Origin: a bacterium D16-51
GTDB taxonomy: Bacteria > Bacillota > Clostridia > Lachnospirales > Lachnospiraceae
NCBI GenBank assembly: GCA_003612285.1
Contig: RAYE01000001.1
Coordinates: 1-64,000 of the forward strand
Direction of reading: 5' to 3'
DNA length: 64,000 bases
Shown here: positions 49,873 through 58,849 of the stretch, piece after piece
Position numbering within the stretch: the stretch's first letter is position 1
Layout of the letters: every line of letters starts with the position of its first letter
Program-made: the position numbers and the translations under genes
Notes under the pieces: generated by a model
Seen by the model: only the letters and a program-made list of their open reading frames with translations
Told to the model about the DNA's origin: nothing
Databases searched by the model: none

Positions 49873-52089
49873 ATGAAGGACAAGAAGAAAGGGTTACTGC
49901 AGATTATTGCCGTACTTGCAGTAATTGGGCTTTGTACTTTTACGACTTTGGTAGGGTTTACAAAAAGCCATAAAGGGAGTGCCCAGAACATTAAACTTGG
50001 TTTGGATTTGGCTGGTGGCGTCAGCATCACATACCAGGCAGTTGGTGACAATCCATCAACAAAGGATATGGAAGATACCCGTAATATGATGCAGCAGCGT
50101 GCAGAAGTTTACAGTACAGAGTCTTCTGTAGTGCTTGGGGAGGGCGGCCGTATTACCATTGATATTCCAGGTGTTGCCAATGCAGAAGAAGTACTGGCGT
50201 CCCTTGGTAAAGAAGGTTCGCTTGATTTTGTCGCACAGGATGATATGACTTTTGCTGATGAAAATAAGACACAGCCTGTTTATTCAAAGACTGTCTGCAC
50301 TGGTAAGGATATTAAAAGCGCGGAGGCGAATACGCGTCAGCATGAAGTGACGAAAAATAAAGAGTATGTTGTAGAACTGAAGTTTAAGGCTTCTGGGACA
50401 AAGAAGTTTGCAAAGGCCACAAAAGAAGCCGCTCCTGCCAATAAAATTATTTATATTGTATATGATGGGCAGGTTTTGTCCTATCCAACGGTGGAAAATG
50501 AGATATCCAATGGAGAAGCAGTTATTTCAGGAGGATTTAAGACATATGAAGAAGCAGACCATCTTGCTTCTATGATCCGTATTGGTGCGCTTCCGATTGA
50601 ATTAAAAGAAATCCAGTCCCAGGTAGTAGGGGCGCAGCTTGGCTTAGATGCAATCCAGACAAGCTTACTGGCGGGCGCCATTGGTTTTGGGCTGATTGTT
50701 ATCTTTATGATTATATTCTACCGTCTGCCAGGTGTTGCAGCGTCTATTGCGCTGGTATTTTATCTTGTATTAATGCTGGTTGTGTTAAACCTGCTGGATG
50801 TTACATTAACCCTTCCTGGTATTGCGGGTATTATCTTAAATATTGGTATGGCGGTGGATGCAAATGTTATTATCTTTACACGTATCAAAGAAGAGCTTGC
50901 CAAGGGGAAAACAGTGCAGTCAAGCATTAAGCTTGGATTTGATAAGGCGTTATCCGCTATTGTGGACGGTAATGTCACGACCTTAATTGCGGCTTTTGTG
51001 TTATACATTAAAGGTTCCGGTACTGTCAAGGGCTTTGCTACAACGCTTGCAATAGGTATTGTGCTGTCTATGTTTACCGCATTGTTTATTACAAAGATTT
51101 TACTGAATGCAATGTATACATTAGGTGTGGATGATGTAAAATATTTTGGCGTGGAGAAGCCAAGGAAGACAATCCGTTTTGTAGAGAACAGGATGAAGTA
51201 TTTCATGATTTCCGGAGTGCTGATTATTGCCTGCGTTGTATGCCTGATCATCAATAAATCAGGCCGCTGTGATGGAAACATTTTGAATTATGGTCTGGAC
51301 TTTTCTGGCGGTACTACTTTTGATATTACATTTAATGAAGATACCAAGATTACTGATGACCTGAAAAAGGAAGTAGAAAATATCTTCATGACGGAAAGCG
51401 GCTCAAATGATGTTGTTATTTCTGAAATTGCAGGTGCAAATGGTCTGTCTGTAAAGACCGTAGAGCTTTCCGAAGGCCAGCGCAATAATGTAACAAATAC
51501 AATGGTGACAAAATATGGTGTGGAAGAGAAAAATATCCAGAATCAGAATATTAGTGCGTCCGTTTCGGGTGAGATGCGGCAGGATGCTGTTGTGGCTGTA
51601 GTAATTGCAGCGCTCTGCATGCTTTTATATATCTGGTTCCGCTTTAAAGATATCGTATTTGCCGGAAGTGCAATCTTAGCGCTGCTCCATGACGTCATTG
51701 TGGTACTGCTGGTATATGCGGCAGCAAAGATTTCTGTCGGCAATACCTTCATTGCATGTATGCTTACGATAGTAGGTTATTCCATTAATGCAACGATTGT
51801 CATCTTTGACCGTATCCGTGAGAATATTGGCACGAAAACGAGTGAGGAAGCGCTTACGGCTGTTGTAAATGAAAGCATTACACAGACGTTGACACGTAGT
51901 ATCAATACTTCACTGACTACCTTTATTATGGTATTTATGATTGCAGTCCTGGGAGTAGAATCCGTGAGGGATTTTGCAATTCCACTTCTTGCGGGCATTA
52001 TCTGTGGTGCATATTCTTCTGTATGTATTACTGGTACATTATGGTTTGCAATCAAGAAAATGTGGCTGAAACCAAAAAAGACAGCTTAG
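49873..52089 (+). CDS. secDF: Fused protein translocase subunit SecDF
   Basis: The 738-residue membrane protein joins SecD (about 1-430) and SecF (about 430-738), each with one membrane segment, a large outer domain and five further segments. SecD text includes LGLDLAGGVSITYQ, and GMAVDANVIIFTRIKEEL; SecF shows NYGLDFSGGTTFDITF and GYSINATIVIFDRIREN. The complex uses the proton gradient to pull proteins out of SecYEG. AAAGGAG precedes the start. Fused secDF is common in Firmicutes. Confidence 0.96.
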   Translation: MKDKKKGLLQIIAVLAVIGLCTFTTLVGFTKSHKGSAQNIKLGLDLAGGVSITYQAVGDNPSTKDMEDTRNMMQQRAEVYSTESSVVLGEGGRITIDIPGVANAEEVLASLGKEGSLDFVAQDDMTFADENKTQPVYSKTVCTGKDIKSAEANTRQHEVTKNKEYVVELKFKASGTKKFAKATKEAAPANKIIYIVYDGQVLSYPTVENEISNGEAVISGGFKTYEEADHLASMIRIGALPIELKEIQSQVVGAQLGLDAIQTSLLAGAIGFGLIVIFMIIFYRLPGVAASIALVFYLVLMLVVLNLLDVTLTLPGIAGIILNIGMAVDANVIIFTRIKEELAKGKTVQSSIKLGFDKALSAIVDGNVTTLIAAFVLYIKGSGTVKGFATTLAIGIVLSMFTALFITKILLNAMYTLGVDDVKYFGVEKPRKTIRFVENRMKYFMISGVLIIACVVCLIINKSGRCDGNILNYGLDFSGGTTFDITFNEDTKITDDLKKEVENIFMTESGSNDVVISEIAGANGLSVKTVELSEGQRNNVTNTMVTKYGVEEKNIQNQNISASVSGEMRQDAVVAVVIAALCMLLYIWFRFKDIVFAGSAILALLHDVIVVLLVYAAAKISVGNTFIACMLTIVGYSINATIVIFDRIRENIGTKTSEEALTAVVNESITQTLTRSINTSLTTFIMVFMIAVLGVESVRDFAIPLLAGIICGAYSSVCITGTLWFAIKKMWLKPKKTA

Positions 52090-52155
52090 AGCGTGTTTGA
52101 AAATTCATTCTCACAATCTACAGCATCAGTTGGAGGCAAAATACCTTTTGCCCCC

Positions 52156-52222
52156 AACATCATATTAAATAAAACAGGGCACCGTATTGAAAGCGGTGCC
52201 CTGTTTTATTTAATATGATGTT
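52156..52222. repeat. 29-bp perfect hairpin after secDF
   Basis: Arms 52156-52184 and 52194-52222 are exact inverse complements, loop of nine bases, inner arm GGGCACCG/CGGTGCCC. AT-rich outer arms give T-runs both ways, so it can terminate transcription, but it is longer than any other terminator here. A smaller hairpin GGCAAAA/TTTTGCC lies just before it. Confidence 0.75.
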
Positions 52223-52323
52223 ATTATTCGTGAATAGTACCTGCTCTAGTAAATAGGTTGTAATTGCTTTCCTAATATGGTAGTATTTAAGAAAAAAGAA
52301 AGGAGTTGTACAGGGAAGGTACT

Positions 52324-54054
52324 ATGATAGAGAAAATATGGAAATTTTTGAAAAAGAATGGCTTGAAAATTTTTTGGATTGCCTATGTAAGCGCGAGCAT
52401 TGTTTTCACAATACGGTTTGCGGACCGTCTGCTTGTACAGGATTACGAAGCGATTTCAAAATGTCTTTATTTAGATAATCATTGGAATATTACATATCAT
52501 GAAACATTTTACCAGAATGTGTCTTTAGAGGATTTTGCTTTTGAAAAAGTTAAAATAGGCGATAAGATAGTAATGCAGAGGACGCTTCCTGATGACTGGG
52601 AGATGCAGGAGGGAGTGCTGCGCTTAAATATCCGGCATACTGCGGTAAAGATGTTTATTGGGGATTCGCTGGTTTATGAATATGGTTTTGACAGGGTAGA
52701 GAAAAACAAAACTGTGGGAAGCGGTTACTTGTTTATTGATTTTCCTGACCAATATAAAGGGAAGAAAATGAAACTTGAATTGTGGGCGTCAGAAGATGAG
52801 GCGTTTGCCCAGGTAGACAGTTTACGGATTTATGAGTGGAAAAACGCATACAGGGTGCTGCTGACAGAAAACAGGATTCCGATGTTTGTAGGGATATTTT
52901 TGCTTATTTTTGGTCTGGCCATATTGATTGTTACTATGTTTGCGATGCTGGTTTCCCACAAATATGCAAGGATTTTTTGCATTTCTGCTTTTTCCATTTG
53001 TATGGGGCTGTGGACGCTGTGTAACTATGATATTGTTTTGATTTTTTCCATGCCATTATATTCTAAATCGCTTATAGAATATCTTGCGCTGTATCTATTG
53101 CCTATACCGCTTCTGGTGTATATGTATGGTAATGTAAAAAATCTGGATCACAGGGTTTTGAAGATCGTGTTCAAAGTGCTGTTTGCAGTACAGCTTGTAT
53201 TCGATGTTGTTATTATTGGATTGCATACAAAGGATATTGTACACTGTGCCGCTGTGCTGCCATACCAGCAGGCTCTGATTGTCTGCCATTTGGTTTTGTT
53301 TACAGTGATTGTTATCTTGAATTTAAAGACGAAAAATTTTCTTAACCGGCTATATCTGGTGGGGATGCTAATTATGCTTGGGTGTGTCGGTTATGATTTA
53401 TTCGGATATTATATAGAACGTTATAATGGAAGTTTTTCTGTGAGGATTAAAGGGGTTTCAGCGCTTGGTATGATGGTATTTATTTTTATCCTAATTATTG
53501 AGTTTTACATGGAGCTTTCTTATAAAATGATGCAGGAGGCGGAAAGGAACTCACTGATTAAGAGCGCCTATACGGATGAACTGACGCAGCTTCATAACCG
53601 CAGGTACTGTTCGGAGCATATGCAGCAGATTAATGAGGACCAAACCGCAGAATATACGGTTGTCTGTTTTGACTTGAATAACCTAAAGGTGGTAAATGAT
53701 ACCCTGGGACATGCCCAGGGGGATATGTTAATAAAAAGCGCTGCCGAAGTAATTGAAAAGTCGTTTGGCAGGCTGGGGGTTGTCGGACGGATGGGCGGAG
53801 ATGAATTTATAGCGATTCTGAAAAATACAAGTAGTGGCGGAATGGATGCAGTGATAGGCCAGTTCCAGGAGAATATTAAGAAAAAGAACCAGGAAGTGGA
53901 GGGGCTGAATCTGGCAATTGCTTATGGCTATGCCTCAAGTTTTGAAACAGGGGAGAAGGGAGTGGAGAAACTGTACCAGGAGGCGGATGACAGGATGTAT
54001 GAAAATAAGCAGCAGTATAAAAAAGAGCATCCGGATGCAAGGGGACGGCAGTAA
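52324..54054 (+). CDS. Membrane diguanylate cyclase with 7TM-DISM-like sensor
   Basis: The 576-residue protein has a membrane anchor (about 15-33), an outer domain of about 140 residues, then seven hydrophobic segments (about 185-400), an arrangement like 7TMR-DISM receptors, and a GGDEF domain with DLNNLKVVNDTLGHAQGD and G491-G492-D493-E494-F495. It should make cyclic di-GMP. No RxxD product-inhibition site is seen before the GGDEF motif. The ATG at 52324 has GGGAAGG nearby; a TTG at 52306 is adjacent to AGGAG and less likely. No partner gene is adjacent. Confidence 0.88.
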   Translation: MIEKIWKFLKKNGLKIFWIAYVSASIVFTIRFADRLLVQDYEAISKCLYLDNHWNITYHETFYQNVSLEDFAFEKVKIGDKIVMQRTLPDDWEMQEGVLRLNIRHTAVKMFIGDSLVYEYGFDRVEKNKTVGSGYLFIDFPDQYKGKKMKLELWASEDEAFAQVDSLRIYEWKNAYRVLLTENRIPMFVGIFLLIFGLAILIVTMFAMLVSHKYARIFCISAFSICMGLWTLCNYDIVLIFSMPLYSKSLIEYLALYLLPIPLLVYMYGNVKNLDHRVLKIVFKVLFAVQLVFDVVIIGLHTKDIVHCAAVLPYQQALIVCHLVLFTVIVILNLKTKNFLNRLYLVGMLIMLGCVGYDLFGYYIERYNGSFSVRIKGVSALGMMVFIFILIIEFYMELSYKMMQEAERNSLIKSAYTDELTQLHNRRYCSEHMQQINEDQTAEYTVVCFDLNNLKVVNDTLGHAQGDMLIKSAAEVIEKSFGRLGVVGRMGGDEFIAILKNTSSGGMDAVIGQFQENIKKKNQEVEGLNLAIAYGYASSFETGEKGVEKLYQEADDRMYENKQQYKKEHPDARGRQ

Positions 54055-54059
54055 AAAAG

Positions 54060-54139
54060 CGCACCGCCGGCGCTGGTGCGCTAGCAAGAATTGCTTCGCA
54101 ATTCTTGTCGGCAACCACTACGTTACAGCGCAATTTACC
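54060..54139 (-). repeat. Hairpin repeat with CAAGAATTGC stem, copy A
   Basis: GCGCACC/GGTGCGC and then CAAGAATTGC/GCAATTCTTG (loop TTC) lie between the cyclase and prmA. Read on the minus strand, GTAACGTAGTGG.TGCCGA plus the CAAGAATTGC hairpin is the same text as at 62141-62182. Confidence 0.65.
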
Positions 54140-55169
54140 GTTTTTGGGCGACAAATGAAACCCATTCCCCCAGGGTGTTTTGTTCCAGGATTTTAAAATG
54201 GTTTTTCAGCAGCGCCTGTTTTACTTCTTCCCCTTTTTGGATAAGGATGCCGGAGGAAATAAAAAGCCCGTTTTTATTTAGAAAATTTCCGATATGGGCA
54301 GATAAGGGGATAATGACATCGGCTAATATATTTGCAACGGCAATATCAAATGTGCCGTTGCATTTTTCTTTTACCGCGCTGCTTTCTTCCAGGATATTTG
54401 CCTGGATTGCAGTGATGCGGCTGGCATCTATTTTGTTTTTTGCAGCATTTTCTAGGGTTCCTTCTACAGCGGAAGGGTCAATATCCAGGCAGAAAGCAGA
54501 ATTGGCACCGCATAAAAGGGCGGCAATTGCCAAAATGCCGCTGCCGCAGCCAGCGTCAAGCAGGCGGGTGTTTTCTGTAATATATTTTCTTAATGAGAGA
54601 AGGCAGAGTTTTGTTGTTTCATGTGCCCCTGTCCCAAAAGCAGAGCCAGGGTCAATTTCAATAACAATATCATTATCATGGACCGAAGCAGGAAGTTCTT
54701 CCCAGGTTGGTTTGACAAGGATGTCATCTGCTGCATAAAATGGTTTGAAGTTTTCTTTCCATTTATCTTTCCAAAGGGAGTCATCCTGGGTGCAGAAAGT
54801 TATCTTGGGCGTCTGGATTGTGAAATAACCCTGCATTGCTTTGATTTTTTCCTGGATTTGCCGGATTAGTATGTCTGGGGAGCAGGAAGCAGGGGTGTCT
54901 TGCAGGTTTTCATCACGCAGGGAAGAACCGGTGCTGTAAAAATCTTTTTTTTCATTGCCGGGAGCTTCTGTATAAAAGGTAAGTATAGACTGGCCGTCAT
55001 CTGGCCCTAAGTCTGCAGGGATATCTGTATACATCATTTTTTCTTCTTTTTGGGAAAGCGGGACATGGTCTGTAATTTCATAACCTGCAATACCAAGTTC
55101 AGTTAAAATGTCTCCGATGGCGTCTGCATCTTTTGTTGTTGTGTGAATATCATATTTAATCCATTTCAT
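54135..55169 (-). CDS. prmA: Ribosomal protein L11 methyltransferase
   Basis: The 344-residue enzyme trimethylates L11. It begins MKWIKYDIHTTTKDADAIGD, contains the SAM site DPGSAFGTGAHETTKLCL near residue 195 and LDAGCGSGILAIAALLCG near 219, and the NILADVIIPLS catalytic-pocket segment. Length is slightly above the usual 310 because of an insert in the N-terminal domain. It is divergent from recJ and has its own promoter. The stop codon region meets the hairpin repeat. Confidence 0.95.
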   Translation of the reverse strand: MKWIKYDIHTTTKDADAIGDILTELGIAGYEITDHVPLSQKEEKMMYTDIPADLGPDDGQSILTFYTEAPGNEKKDFYSTGSSLRDENLQDTPASCSPDILIRQIQEKIKAMQGYFTIQTPKITFCTQDDSLWKDKWKENFKPFYAADDILVKPTWEELPASVHDNDIVIEIDPGSAFGTGAHETTKLCLLSLRKYITENTRLLDAGCGSGILAIAALLCGANSAFCLDIDPSAVEGTLENAAKNKIDASRITAIQANILEESSAVKEKCNGTFDIAVANILADVIIPLSAHIGNFLNKNGLFISSGILIQKGEEVKQALLKNHFKILEQNTLGEWVSFVAQKR

Positions 55170-55202
55170 AGCAGCGGTTGTTTTGCTCCTTTCTTAAAAA
55201 GA

Positions 55203-55232
55203 TTGACATGCAGCAGGGGTATAGCTTATATT
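55203..55232 (+). promoter_or_regulatory. Promoter of recJ
   Basis: TTGACA at 55203-55208 and TATATT at 55227-55232 with an 18-base spacer, about 100 bases before the start. Confidence 0.5.
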
Positions 55233-55276
55233 TTATCATAGAATAGGGTTTATAACATTGGATTGCTATTTTTAGG

Positions 55277-55305
55277 ATTATAACACATTTTTACATATGT
55301 AACAA
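55277..55305 (-). promoter_or_regulatory. Promoter of prmA
   Basis: On the minus strand TTGTTA (55305-55300) and TATAAT (55282-55277) are 17 bases apart. Confidence 0.55.
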
Positions 55306-55333
55306 GCAGAAAATAGGAAAAGAGGAATAGAGT

Positions 55334-57070
55334 TTGAAGCAATGGGTGACGAAACGGTATCAGGCAGATTTAGAAAAAATTGCACAGCGGTATCAAATTT
55401 CAGAAATATTGGCAGATATCCTTGTAAAGAGAGGGCTTTTTGACTGGGATGCAATGAGCCGGTATCTGTTCCCGGAAAGGGACGCTATGTATGATGCAGG
55501 GAAGATGGAAGGGCTGAAAGAAGCCGCAGGGATATTGGGACAGAAAATTAAAGAGGGGAAAAAGATAAAAATTATAGGTGATTATGATGTAGACGGGGTG
55601 ATGTCATCTTATATTTTATATCATGGAATCCGGCTGCTTGGGGGGATGGCAGGCTGCCGGATTCCGCACCGTGTCCATGATGGTTATGGGATGCGGGATT
55701 ATATGGCACAGGAAGCATTTGAAGAAGGATATGATACAATCCTTACCTGTGATAATGGGATTTCTGCAGTTCCTGCAGTGGAAAAGGCGAAGGAACTTGG
55801 ATTGACAGTGATTATTACAGACCATCATGAAGTGCCGAAAGAAGGAGGCAGGGAGCAGCTTCCGCCGGCAGACGTGATTGTCAACCCGAAACAGGAAAAA
55901 TGTAATTATCCGTTTTCTGGGCTTTGTGGGGCGGGAATTGCTTATAAGCTGATGTCATATCTTTTTTTGCAATACGGACGGACGGATTGCGAAGAAGAGC
56001 TGCTTGTCTTTGCGGCAATTGCTACGGTTTGTGATGTTGTGCCTCTTTTGGATGAAAACAGGATTATTGTAAAAAATGGGCTGGAATATTTAAACAATAA
56101 ACCGAAGAATATTGGGATACAGTATTTAATAGAAGCATTGCAATTTGGACGGGAAATAAATTCCGGGGATTTGGGTTTTAGGATTGGGCCATGCATTAAT
56201 GCCGCTGGGAGGCTGAAAGATGCAGTGAAGGGGCTGGAACTTTTGATGGAAACAGATAAAAAAGCGGCGGCGCAAAAAGCAGAGGAACTAGTTGCATTGA
56301 ATGAGGAGCGGAAGGAATATACAGCAGAGGCGACAAAGCGTGCGGTAGGGCTGATTGAGTCACAGGGGCTTTTAAAAAAGCCTGTTTTTGTCCTGTTTGT
56401 AGAGGGCTGCCATGAAAGTGTTGCGGGGATTGTGGCAGGGAGAGTCCGTGAAAAATATTACCGCCCAACCTTGATTTTGACTGAAAGCAGGAATGGGCTG
56501 AAAGGCTCTGCGCGTTCCATTCCCGGCTACCATATGCAGAAGGAATTGAGCAAATGCAAAAACCTTCTGACGGAGTTTGGGGGACATGCGATGGCAGCGG
56601 GTTTTTCACTTCCCAGGGAAAATCTGGAGGCGCTGGACTTGGCTTTGCAGGCAAATTGCACTTTGACAGAAAAAGAACTGACAGAAAAAATCTTTTTTGA
56701 CAGGGAAGTTCCGCTTGCAGATATGACAGAAGTAGTGGTGCAGCAGTTAGAATATATGGAGCCTTTTGGAGAGGGCAATGAAAGGCCGGTTTTTGCAAAG
56801 AGGGGGGTTTTTGTGGCTTCCCTGGCGCTTTGTGGAAAGGAAAACCAGATTGCACGCCTTCAGCTAAGGGATGGCCTGCGTCTTTACCGGGCGGTGGATT
56901 TTCAGTGCGAGCTTCATTTGGGAGAGGGAATCCGCAGCCGGTATGGGGAAGCTGTGTGGGAACAGGTAAAGGCAGGGCAGTGTAACAGCTGCGAAATAGA
57001 TATCCTGTATCAGCCGGAAATTAATAAAATGTTTGGGAATGTGGAGTTTCGGATTGTTGACTGCAGGTAA
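55334..57070 (+). CDS. recJ: Single-stranded-DNA exonuclease RecJ
   Basis: The 578-residue enzyme degrades single-stranded DNA 5'-3' in recombination and repair. It carries the DHH metal motifs IIGDYDVDGVMSSYIL near residue 80, TCDNGISA, TDHHEVPKEG near 156, and AAIATVCDVVPL, with the DHHA1 motif TEFGGHAMAAGFSL near 410 and an OB domain at the end. The start is TTG at 55334 behind GAGGAAT; the first ATG is out of frame. Length is typical of Firmicute RecJ. Confidence 0.95.
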   Translation: MKQWVTKRYQADLEKIAQRYQISEILADILVKRGLFDWDAMSRYLFPERDAMYDAGKMEGLKEAAGILGQKIKEGKKIKIIGDYDVDGVMSSYILYHGIRLLGGMAGCRIPHRVHDGYGMRDYMAQEAFEEGYDTILTCDNGISAVPAVEKAKELGLTVIITDHHEVPKEGGREQLPPADVIVNPKQEKCNYPFSGLCGAGIAYKLMSYLFLQYGRTDCEEELLVFAAIATVCDVVPLLDENRIIVKNGLEYLNNKPKNIGIQYLIEALQFGREINSGDLGFRIGPCINAAGRLKDAVKGLELLMETDKKAAAQKAEELVALNEERKEYTAEATKRAVGLIESQGLLKKPVFVLFVEGCHESVAGIVAGRVREKYYRPTLILTESRNGLKGSARSIPGYHMQKELSKCKNLLTEFGGHAMAAGFSLPRENLEALDLALQANCTLTEKELTEKIFFDREVPLADMTEVVVQQLEYMEPFGEGNERPVFAKRGVFVASLALCGKENQIARLQLRDGLRLYRAVDFQCELHLGEGIRSRYGEAVWEQVKAGQCNSCEIDILYQPEINKMFGNVEFRIVDCR

Positions 57071-57098
57071 CAGTTCAGCCTTCCATAAAATGCGAGGA

Positions 57099-57232
57099 TT
57101 TTTGACATGTTTTTTGTCAAAAATATGAGTTTTACGGTGCCATTTTGCACGCATTTTGTGCAAAATGTGTACATCAACAGTGCTGAAAGCACTGCTGTGT
57201 AACTATGAAGCCGCAAGGCTGAATAGTTACGA
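57099..57232 (+). repeat. Multi-hairpin structured repeat, complete copy
   Basis: Four hairpins stand in series: TTTTTGACA/TGTCAAAAA (57099-57123), CATTTTGCAC/GTGCAAAATG (57141-57167), CAGTGCT/AGCACTG (57178-57194), and GTAACTAT...ATAGTTAC with GA/GA internal loop, AGCC/GGCT stem and GCAA tetraloop (57199-57230). The last 73 bases are identical to 1-73. It fills much of the 328-base gap between recJ and the next gene. Confidence 0.8.
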
Positions 57233-57398
57233 CTGCAGATAGGAGCCAATTTTTTTCTTTACAGTCCCTGCATAATGTGATATCCTAAAAATGTATTGTC
57301 TGATAAGATGGTACGGATAGACAGAATAAAGGTATACATAACATTTTACAGGATGTGCAGCATGTTTTAATTTTAGCTGGCACAGATGGAGGGGAACT

Positions 57399-58025
57399 AT
57401 GGCAAATGTAACATTAGATGCAGAAACATTATATTATCAATATATGATTAACCACAACCCGACCAGTACGATGCTGAATGCCATCTCTGGCAATTCGTCA
57501 GATGACAGCAGTCTTGGGCTGATGGGTTCTTTAGGGGCGTTAAATTCACTAGGTTCTCTTGATGCTTTGGGGATGTCCGGGTTGTCTGGGATTTCCGGCG
57601 CACTTGGGTCACTGGATTCTTCGGGTTCTGTATTGAGCTTTGCAAATGTTTTGGAGCAGTGCTTATCCAGTGCAAAGGCAACAGCATATACAGAATCTAT
57701 AGAAGCGGCAGAAATGGCAGATAAGCTTTCTTCTGTGCTGGAAGAAGCGGCGGGAACAGAAGATACTTCTTCCTTAACTTATAAAACAGTCCAGGAACTG
57801 TACGAATATTTTTCAGAAAAAGTGTCTTCAAAAGCAGCTTCCCTCTTGGGGGATGCAGCTGGGACAGGTAAGGCGGGGACAACATCAGCAGCATCTTCTG
57901 CCGGGGGTGTGGCTTCTTCGGTTGAACAGATGAACCAGGCAGCCATGAAAGGACAGGAATTTGATTTTTCAGAAATGGATGCAATGGTAGATGCGGCATT
58001 TGAAGAACAGATGCCTTTGTCATAA
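57399..58025 (+). CDS. Serine/glycine/leucine-rich protein of unknown function
   Basis: The 208-residue protein is not recognised. It begins MANVTLDAETLYYQYMINHN, then has a low-complexity part (about 30-80) of repeated GSLGALNSLGSLDALG-type text, a helical middle (85-150), and a second A/S/G-rich stretch. It has no signal peptide, cysteine or membrane segment. Composition resembles flagellar-associated or secreted linker proteins, and flagellar genes lie 2 kb downstream, but the link is only by location. GGAGGGG precedes the start and a strong terminator follows. Confidence 0.65.
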   Translation: MANVTLDAETLYYQYMINHNPTSTMLNAISGNSSDDSSLGLMGSLGALNSLGSLDALGMSGLSGISGALGSLDSSGSVLSFANVLEQCLSSAKATAYTESIEAAEMADKLSSVLEEAAGTEDTSSLTYKTVQELYEYFSEKVSSKAASLLGDAAGTGKAGTTSAASSAGGVASSVEQMNQAAMKGQEFDFSEMDAMVDAAFEEQMPLS

Positions 58026-58026
58026 A

Positions 58027-58066
58027 AAGCAAATGGCTATGTGGAAGCACACATAGCCATTTGCAA
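58027..58066. terminator. Bidirectional terminator
   Basis: GCAAATGGCTATGTG and CACATAGCCATTTGC form a perfect 15-bp stem with loop GAAGCA between two convergent genes; T-runs lie on both sides. Confidence 0.8.
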
Positions 58067-58069
58067 TTT

Positions 58070-58543
58070 TCAGACATGTTCTAGCGAACGGAGCTCCATA
58101 TAGTAAGAGTGGATGTTGTGGCGGGTTATAGCTGTGCTGATAATCCGCCATATTAGGTAAAGCATCAGCAGTGCTGCCGGCGCTAAATGAAGATAAACTG
58201 CAAGGGAGCTTGGAATGTAGAACTGCCATGCCGCTAGTAGGAGTACGGCAATGCGGCCGGTATGCTGTTCAACGGATAGCCGGACGGCGGTATAGCGGTA
58301 TTTTTTAGCACAGGAGTCAAGCAGTACAGGCTCTGCATTTTCTTTGTTTTCCAGCAAACTGCAGAGCAATACCGGGGCAAGCAGAAGAAAAGCAAAAAGA
58401 TAGGCAGGGACAGGGCCAAGCGGTACGATAAAAAGGAACAGGCAGGGCAGGAGAAAAATCCTGCCATATAATAAACCGGTGTATCTGCTGATATTTCTTT
58501 GTTCGTGTAAAATCTGCCCTTTCGATATGTTATTATTCTGCAT
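58070..58543 (-). CDS. Four-helix membrane protein of unknown function
   Basis: The 157-residue protein is not recognised. Hydrophobic segments lie at about 26-46, 48-66, 98-115 and 118-138. The first 20 residues are polar (MQNNNISKGQILHEQRNISR) and the C-terminus is polar with ITRHNIHSYYMELRSLEHV. It is convergent with the preceding gene and shares its terminator. The ribosome site AGGAAG precedes the start on the minus strand. Confidence 0.6.
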   Translation of the reverse strand: MQNNNISKGQILHEQRNISRYTGLLYGRIFLLPCLFLFIVPLGPVPAYLFAFLLLAPVLLCSLLENKENAEPVLLDSCAKKYRYTAVRLSVEQHTGRIAVLLLAAWQFYIPSSLAVYLHLAPAALLMLYLIWRIISTAITRHNIHSYYMELRSLEHV

Positions 58544-58590
58544 TGTAATCTTCCTTTATAAAGTATTTTGTAGCTGTTTTAGATCTGTTC

Positions 58591-58700
58591 GTTAATAGTC
58601 ACTATTATATCGGATGTTTTGCAGGATGGCAAGGTGTAGTTTTTGTTTTATAAAGCACAACGATTTCAGACTTTTCCTGAAATTAACCGTGAATAGTAAC
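58591..58700. mobile_element. Possible 110-bp miniature element with GTTACTATTCAC-like ends
   Basis: GTTAATAGTCAC at 58591-58602 is an imperfect inverse (10 of 12) of GTGAATAGTAAC at 58689-58700. The right half matches the left half of the 3313-3500 element (GCACAACGATTTCA and CTGAAAT). No clear target duplication is seen. It lies in the 306-base gap before mbl. Confidence 0.5.
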
Positions 58701-58849
58701 CTTGTTATCAATCTTTTCCAAAAAATGTAAATAATGCCCTTTCCTATTTTGGAAAAATGGTATATAATGAAAAAGTATATGTTTAATTGGAGTTACATTG
58801 GGAGAAAATAGAAAGATAAGATGCAGTTGTGAAAGGAGAAAACGGATTC

